Of a DNA stretch of 64,000 nucleotides, positions 58,194 through 64,000 are shown piece after piece (the stretch's first letter is position 1; every line of letters begins with the position of its first letter). Below the pieces are notes generated by a model that did no database searches, had not been told where the DNA came from, and saw only the letters and a program-made list of their open reading frames with translations. A program made the position numbers and the translations under genes. Origin of the DNA: Onchidella celtica (Eukaryota > Mollusca > Gastropoda > Systellommatophora > Onchidiidae). Where the stretch lies: positions 43,337,624 through 43,401,623 of the forward strand of contig OZ007573.1 of assembly GCA_963931925.1 (NCBI GenBank), given 5' to 3'.

Positions 58194-60780
58194 ACAGAGT
58201 GATTCTTATTTTGTTTGTTTTTCTTGAGGATTACAGTCATCTTGCTACAACATAGCTTGTGACCTCACTGGAGAAGTCACGATAGCTGAAGTTAATTGTA
58301 GCAGAGAAAGCACAGGCAGTTTTTTTTTTCCCCCGACTGTGTGGCATGCAATATGCCAACCGTCAAAAATAACATATTTTGACTGAATATATGGGTTTCA
58401 GGCACATCTGCCCGTGGATCCATGAAAGAATAATTATTTCTCTAACGTGGACCCACAGTGCATTTTGTCCTTTCTGGAAAAGGCAAACATCTACAACTTG
58501 CTGTAAAAACGTTTATACACATTTACGAGACCCTTTACAGATCTGCGAATATAATACTTTAAGTATACAAAACTATCTAATTCTATTTGTGAAATTTAGA
58601 AGCTCAGAATACCAAACATAAATAAAGTACTCATTGCACCGTAAAAACCCAAACTCAAACTCAAACTCTCATCTTTGGATGAGCGTGGAGGCGAAAGTGT
58701 GAATAGACAAGACATGGAGCCACATCGTCATGAATGAATTTGCTAGAACCTGCTGGGAGCGTCCCTTCCGACTCCTCTCTTCACAGCTTAGTTTAAAACA
58801 ATGAAACGTTTTTTCCCCTTGCCATTGAATTCAGGAATAACGTGCGAAGAGCGATTGGAATAGTGGCTGATGAAATGGACGAGTGAATTATAGAGGTCAA
58901 AGTGTACCGTCGGCAGTTTCTTTTGTTTTTGCTGGGAATGCATGATAATTATGGACGGAGTTTGATGGGGAATGATACTGTTGTTTTCACGCAGAAGGAA
59001 ATGGGGATCATAGATTATTCCTATATGGCCAATGGATGCTCTCCATACTAAAGTATCGGTGTGTGTGTGTGTGGGGGGGGGGGGGAGAATTGGCTTTTGA
59101 AAATGTATAGTTTAATGGGAATGGACTAATTTTCTCTTCATCAGGGCTGCAAAATGTTCCCAACCTGTAGAGTTTGGGAAATGTTGGTCCTGGTAGGCTT
59201 TCAAGCTGTTTGGATCGGCTGTTGCACGGCACACAGACAAGAGAGATAGAGAGAGTGAGAGATTTAACATGTTCTTTCTTTTGCTTGTATACTCTGTCTG
59301 TGTTTCTGTACCTTGCTGAGATTGATTACTGCACTGATTGAATTCAATCATTGACTGATTGTCCAGCTAACTGTTATACATTTTATTTGCCTCCTTTGTA
59401 AAACGGCCCTGTAGTCTAAAGCGTCACACTATTCCTATACTATGCTCCTACATAATACCTTCTGTGAGCCATATCAAGAGTCTGAATGAATATCACATTG
59501 GCGTGATGTACTAGAAAGAAACGGCGCTACAAATTACTTATTTCCCTTATCTGTATGATAGACAGGGTCAAATACTTCTACTGTCAATATGTGACAAAAA
59601 AGGTCAGGTCAGCTTTGGATCATCACTCAAACGTGTCCAAAAACAAAAAAATATAGCTAAATCATGGTGTCCTATATGATCAAACCTTTGATCTTGAAAG
59701 CCAACGTCATTTCTAAAGCCTGTGTTTTCCTACCGTATGCCCGGAGCTACAATGAATGAGGTCAATAGACATCGTTTTTTTTTTCTGATGGAGTTGACAG
59801 ATTACGTACCGACAGTTTCGTACCGACATGACCCCGCACAGAGATGAACCTTTCTGCTGTCTCGAGTCAAAACGCGTCTCGATACGGGTACTAGGAAAGC
59901 CTTTTTGTTTTTATCGCAAATGTGTTATCTTTAGCCGTCCGTGAAGATAATGTTCAATGTATTTTGAAGATTATTAAAGAAATAAACATTTAAAGAAAAT
60001 TATGGGATTAGAAAGAAGAAAAAAATGTATTACTTTCAAACTTACGATATATAACATCCACGATACAGATTGATGTTTGATGTATCAGCCTGAAACTGTC
60101 CTACAGATCTAAAAATAACACTATAAAAGTCAGGCCAGAGAGACAGAGAGAATTTCTTTCATTCTGAAGAAACTCCCATTTTCTGACCCCCGCTCCTTTT
60201 TCCGCCATGCTCCATCCCATTCTATTTTTTGTTTTAATTTTCATGTCGTCTATTTCTTTCTCTGCGACATGCCTTTGTCGCAATCCCAGACGTAGTAGGT
60301 GGAAGAACTATTTAAATCAACGTGGAGAATCGAAAGAAAGTCCTTTCGATGGAGACGTGGGTCAAATGAAAGAAAACAGATTTGATTTTATACTTACTGA
60401 TTCAAAACTTACATTTTAAACGGAATGAATTGTGTTTTTGCTGGGGAGGAGGCCAGTAGAATGACTGGTAACAACAAGGAGATGGGGTCTCCTCCACCCC
60501 CCCCCCCCCTTCCTCGCCCCCGCAGCTATCTTTTTATCCTTTCGTTTCTTGGACACCAGAGCTCATGTCATGGATATGTCTCAGAAGACCTTTCGGTCCC
60601 TCCCTCGGGCGACACATGTTATGGTGAAATCATTCAATTAATTATCTCACTGGCCGGTGACCCTTCTGGTCGGTCACTCGCCACAAGGGGGATTTATTAG
60701 AAAGGGCCTGACCTATGAGGACACGAAACGTAACCTTTCCCCTGGGCGGGCTTGTTTATGATGTTTGTTGGTATGTTTAT
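58194..60780. other. Unassigned non-coding sequence
   Basis: No gene recognised. A (GT)n/G-run lies at about 59,059-59,086, and an AAACTCAAACTCAAACTC reiteration near 58,650. A C-run occurs near 60,498-60,509. Confidence 0.45.
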
Positions 60781-60784
60781 GACT

Positions 60785-60990
60785 GTACTTTTGTGAGTCA
60801 AAATCTGGCAAAAAGCAAAGGTTGCACGTTGCAAAGCCTTGCGTGAGAAATAATGCAGACACGATACAATGAAACGCAAAGGAAAAGGAAAGACAAATCA
60901 AGCTTTCTCCCAGCGGACCTTCTTTTTGCAACATTTTGACTTTGCTTCAAGCCTGGCTCCGACCCCCCAGATTTTCTGTGGGCTTTTTAT
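60785..60990. repeat. GCAAAGC fold-back dispersed repeat, copy 4
   Basis: Starts GTCAAAATCTGGCAAAAAGC, then GTTGCAAAGCCTTGCGTGAG, and ends with the complement of AGCCCACAGAAAATCTGGGG then GGTCGGAGCCAGGCTTGAAGC. It aligns with 34,950-35,135 over most of its length and with 47,046-47,195 in two inverted halves. It is non-coding. Confidence 0.65.
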
Positions 60991-61522
60991 AATGCTTTTT
61001 AGGAGTGTGAATATCGCAATGTCGGGATATCTCTTTACAGACGCACATCTTATCCGTGTATGTTTATCTTTATAATAATGTTTGTGTATGTATATTCTAG
61101 TATTTGTATGTGAATTCAATGGTTAATCACTGATATTTAGTGCAGTAATTGTCATATTATGGCCCATGTGTGGGAAGGGTCATGACTTGTGAAATTAACG
61201 GGTCTGACCAGGTATGTCCCTTGGTTAGTTTGTTGCATATTAGTGATACACCCGAACATTAGACTGTTTCGATTGGAAAGAAACATAAATAGCAGTTGTT
61301 TTTGTGGTTCTGCAATGGTAACAAAAGTAACAATGATGGCAATAATCTATATAAAAAAACAGCAAGGAAAAAAAAATTCACTGCTGCGAGGAAGAAATGC
61401 CCAGACCTGAAAAACTCACATGTGAAAGATAGTTCTTTTTGCTACCATGTCTATTCCTTTGACATGAAAGCGAAGTATCGTAATTTTGTAATAAATGAAA
61501 TTAGGCCTAAAAATATCGAATA
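60991..61522. other. Unassigned non-coding sequence
   Basis: Nothing recognisable. Confidence 0.4.
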
Positions 61523-62431
61523 ACTAGCTGAGGTCCCCGGCCCTGCCCGGGATACATCGGTTCTGGGTGGTTATTATGGACCTGCTTCATCTGGCCTGTT
61601 CCTATTTGTTTATTTTATTTTTGTTTGTTTTTAAATAAGTCTTCCTGCTCTGCCTTTGTGAGTTGACACCCTGCGCATCCCGCACAACAGCATGATTTGC
61701 GCACGGGTTATTGTGTTTGATAGTGAACACATCGCAGGAAGTGATAACGAAACCTTAAAATGGCGAACCATGACTCGAAATAGATCTAAATGATGGCGAA
61801 ACAATAAATTTCCAATAAAAAAAACTACACCGATTTGAGACTTCTATTAAAAACTGTGCACTCTTACATCCATTCTGATGCACCATATAAAATTTGAAGT
61901 CTGAATGTTGAGTGGTTCAGAAGCCTTTTGCAACGAAAAATCTCAAGTCCACAAATATATATAGTACTAGCTGAGGTCCCCGACCCTGCCCCGGATAAAT
62001 CGGTTTGAATATTGGTTTCAGTTCTGGGTGGTTATTATGGACCTGCTTCATCTGGCCTGTTCCTATTTGTTTATTTTATTTTTGTTTGTTTGTTTTTGAA
62101 AAAGTCTTACTGCTCTGCCTTTGTGAGTTGACACCCTGCGCATTCCGTACAACAGCATGATTGGCGCACGGGTTAGTGTGTTTGATAGTGAACACATCGC
62201 AGGAAGTGATAACGAAACCTTAAAATGGCGAACCATGACTCGAAATAGATCTAAATGATGGCGAAACAATAAATTTCCAATAAAAAAAACTACACCGGTT
62301 TGAGACTTCTATTGAAAACTGTGCAACCTTACATCCATTCTGATGCATCATATAAAATTTGAAGTCTGAATGTTGAGTGGTTCAGAAGCCTTTTGCAACG
62401 GAAAATCTCAAGTCCACAAATATACTATATA
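61523..62431. repeat. Two-copy tandem repeat, unit about 443-461 bp
   Basis: Each unit starts ACTAGCTGAGGTCCCCGRCC (61,523 and 61,966) and ends CAAGTCCACAAATATA (about 61,965 and 62,424). The copies are very similar. The second has an 18-bp insertion after CGGTT, which shifts the offset from 443 to 461. Shared blocks include CATCTGGCCTGTTCCTATTT, GTGAGTTGACACCCTGCGCA and GGCGAACCATGACTCGAAAT. There is no coding capacity. It may be a dispersed element inserted in tandem or a local satellite. Confidence 0.9.
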
Positions 62432-62673
62432 GATGCTTTCTCCTCAACAATGATGGCCTCCCTCCTGCCTTTGTTTTGTTTCCACGTTATTACCGTGTAT
62501 GTCATAAAAAGTAACCATATCAAGCTTGGTGCCCAGTGTCCCGCATGAGTTCTGAAGCAGGACTGCAGATTACTACTTTTATTGTAAGAGAGAGGGAGAG
62601 AGAGAGAGTACGTCATCGAATAATGCTTTCTCCTCAACAATGGTTGCCTCCTTCCTGCTTTTGTTTTGTTTCG
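62432..62673. repeat. Short duplication, 51 bp, 190 bp apart
   Basis: ATGCTTTCTCCTCAACAATG followed by a GCCTCC..CCTGC..TTTGTTTTG block occurs at 62,433 and again at 62,622 with a few mismatches. A short (GA)n lies between, near 62,589-62,608. The first copy directly abuts the tandem repeat at 61,523-62,431. Confidence 0.8.
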
Positions 62674-63007
62674 ACTTTAAACTTCCGGTTGCGTTTCAAA
62701 GTTTGAAGGCATGAGTTTCTGTGCCGTCTGCTTGGTAACGACCATGCGGGTGTTACTGTGCCAGTTGTGAGTTGTTTTCTTCCTAGATCTACATAATCTG
62801 TGTGCTGATTGTGCGTGTTGTTTGCAACCCGTTCTTGCAACGGGTCCTTACACTAGTACTTCACCCACCAACAGCTCAGTAGTTACATATCAAGTAATAA
62901 TAATGAACAGAACATTAAAAGCATTAATTAGTGGATTATCTGTCCTTTTGATTTTACATGCTTCGGTTTGGGTTTTATTTCCTTCTGGTTTGTTTTTCAT
63001 TCTGCTC

Positions 63008-63161
63008 CAGGCCCGCCTTAACTTTATAATGGACCCCTGGGCAAAGCAATAGGATTTTCTCCTCGGTTTCAGAAACCAGTGTAGATTTGCGTGCACGGGC
63101 CCCCTAAACTCTTAGGGGCCTTGGGCAGCCGCCAGTGTGCCTATACGTCAAGACGGCTCTG
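63008..63161. mobile_element. hAT-like MITE, 154 bp
   Basis: Ends CAGGCCCGCCTTAAC (left) and the complement of CAGAGCCGTCTTGACG (right) form an imperfect inverted repeat. The 8-bp flanks are TTCTGCTC (63,000-63,007) and GTCTGCTC (63,162-63,169), 7 of 8 identical. Internally it carries GGACCCCTGGGCAAAGC and GGGGCCTTGGGCAGC. It is related to the partial element at 32,916 and probably to the end at 63,923. Confidence 0.72.
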
Positions 63162-63456
63162 GTCTGCTCGTCTGTTTGTTCATATTTTTCATGATGTTTG
63201 TCTATTGTCTACTTCGTGTTGTTTGTGTCGCTAGCTAATTACCATTACCAATTTTTTCAAGCTTGTTTTCCAAGCTGTCTTTTCTGTGTCTTTTCCTTCA
63301 CCAGTACTGTTTTTCTTGTTCTTCCACGGAATCCACTGTGATCATATGTCTCCTCGTGTTTGTCCAGATTCCATCTCTTGCCAGTTTTGCTGCTAAGTTT
63401 AAATATCAAAATATTAATTTTAAAAAATCATGCTTTTTGCTGTCTCATCCCTTTAG

Positions 63457-63490
63457 CAATTTAGCCCTTTAGCCCTTTAGCCCTTTAGCC
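63457..63490. repeat. (AGCCCTTT)n, four copies
   Basis: A short 8-bp tandem repeat, AGCCCTTT. It is not the telomeric unit. Confidence 0.8.
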
Positions 63491-63497
63491 CAATAGA

Positions 63498-63560
63498 ATG
63501 TTGTTAGGAGCGCATAGCCTAATTACAAGGACATATAGAGAAAATAGATTTGTAGAGTCA
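63498..63560. mobile_element. Partial CTGTTGTTAG-type element
   Basis: GTTGTTAGGAGCGCATAGCC and AATTACAAGGACATATAGAG followed by AAAATAG match the left part of the elements at 9,981 and 10,279. The other end was not found. Confidence 0.4.
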
Positions 63561-63653
63561 AGCCCTGCCTCCTTCCCCTTTCCTCCCCTTTTGGCCATGC
63601 CTGAGCTATTAATTCCTGACTTCCTCAATTTATTGTCCCCCCCTCCCCCCTTT

Positions 63654-63654
<1 letters not shown>

Positions 63655-63696
<42 letters not shown>
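63655..63696. repeat. (CA)n microsatellite
   Basis: About 21 CA units directly after a C-rich run. Confidence 0.96.
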
Positions 63697-63697
<1 letters not shown>

Positions 63698-63922
63698 TCC
63701 CACAAGAACCCATATCTATCCATAGCAGAGCGAACAAACAAGAAGAATTGATACCCTGTGCACCAAATCATAAACCGCACTTTTACACCGGGCACTGCTG
63801 GAAAAACCCTGATGACCTCACCGAAATAGGCTGAGACATCCCACCTTACACCACTACCAGCCCATTGTCCTGTTGTCTTTTTTGCTTCTGTCCACTAATC
63901 TTTCTAGCGCCTCACAAAAAGG

Positions 63923-64000
63923 CAGGGCCGGATTAAGGCCTTTAGAGGCTCCCTAAAAGATTTTGGTGTCCCCTTATATTGTATACTTGTGTACATTTTA
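63923..64000. mobile_element. hAT-like element end running off the window
   Basis: CAGGGCCGGATTAAGGCCTT at 63,923 is a CAGGGCCG-type terminus close to that at 63,008. It is followed by GGTGTCCCCTTATAT. The other end lies beyond the window. Confidence 0.45.

Noticed and set aside
63457-63490. (AGCCCTTT)n as an interstitial telomere
   Set aside because: Unit is 8 bp and does not match TTAGGG or known variants.

Overview
This is eukaryotic, almost certainly metazoan, non-coding DNA. It holds long arrays of (TC)n, (GATA)n, (ATGG)n and (GT)n, many poly-G/poly-C runs, tRNA-derived SINEs, hAT-like miniature inverted-repeat elements and one Ty3/gypsy-type LTR retrotransposon. I see no operons, rRNA, tRNA or CRISPR. 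The repeat mix fits a marine invertebrate, perhaps a mollusc, but that is inference and no host gene here proves it.

Layout. 1-1,900 is a G-poor, C-rich domain with no recognised gene. 1.9-38 kb is intergenic or intronic sequence broken up by microsatellites, two copies of one SINE (5.1 and 36.2 kb), several short elements with 8-bp target duplications (5.6, 13.0, 34.6 kb), a fold-back element (14.4 kb; second copy 44.2 kb) and a 27-bp minisatellite (24.8 kb). Two short stretches look like terminal exons: a minus-strand one at 30.06-30.42 kb and a cysteine-rich plus-strand one ending at 38,585 with a poly(A) signal just behind it. 39-53 kb is again repeats and unassigned sequence.

The only long intact gene is the retrotransposon pol at 54,380-57,559 (minus strand, 1,059 codons). 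Its domain order is protease - integrase - reverse transcriptase - RNase H. That is the Ty1/copia order built from Ty3/gypsy-type domains, as in the Gmr1 group. Just upstream, in the same frame, is the C-terminal end of gag with one CCHC knuckle. It ends in a single TGA followed by CAATCA, which fits the CARYYA stop-codon readthrough context, so this element may make Gag-Pol by readthrough. The copy is rearranged: an exact 406-bp direct repeat (54,095-54,500 and 57,788-58,193), made of the end of pol plus 3' non-coding sequence, sits at both ends and replaces the 5' part of gag and the 5' LTR.

58.2-64 kb holds a two-copy tandem repeat of about 450 bp (61.5-62.4 kb), another hAT-like element (63.0 kb) and a further element end running off the window.
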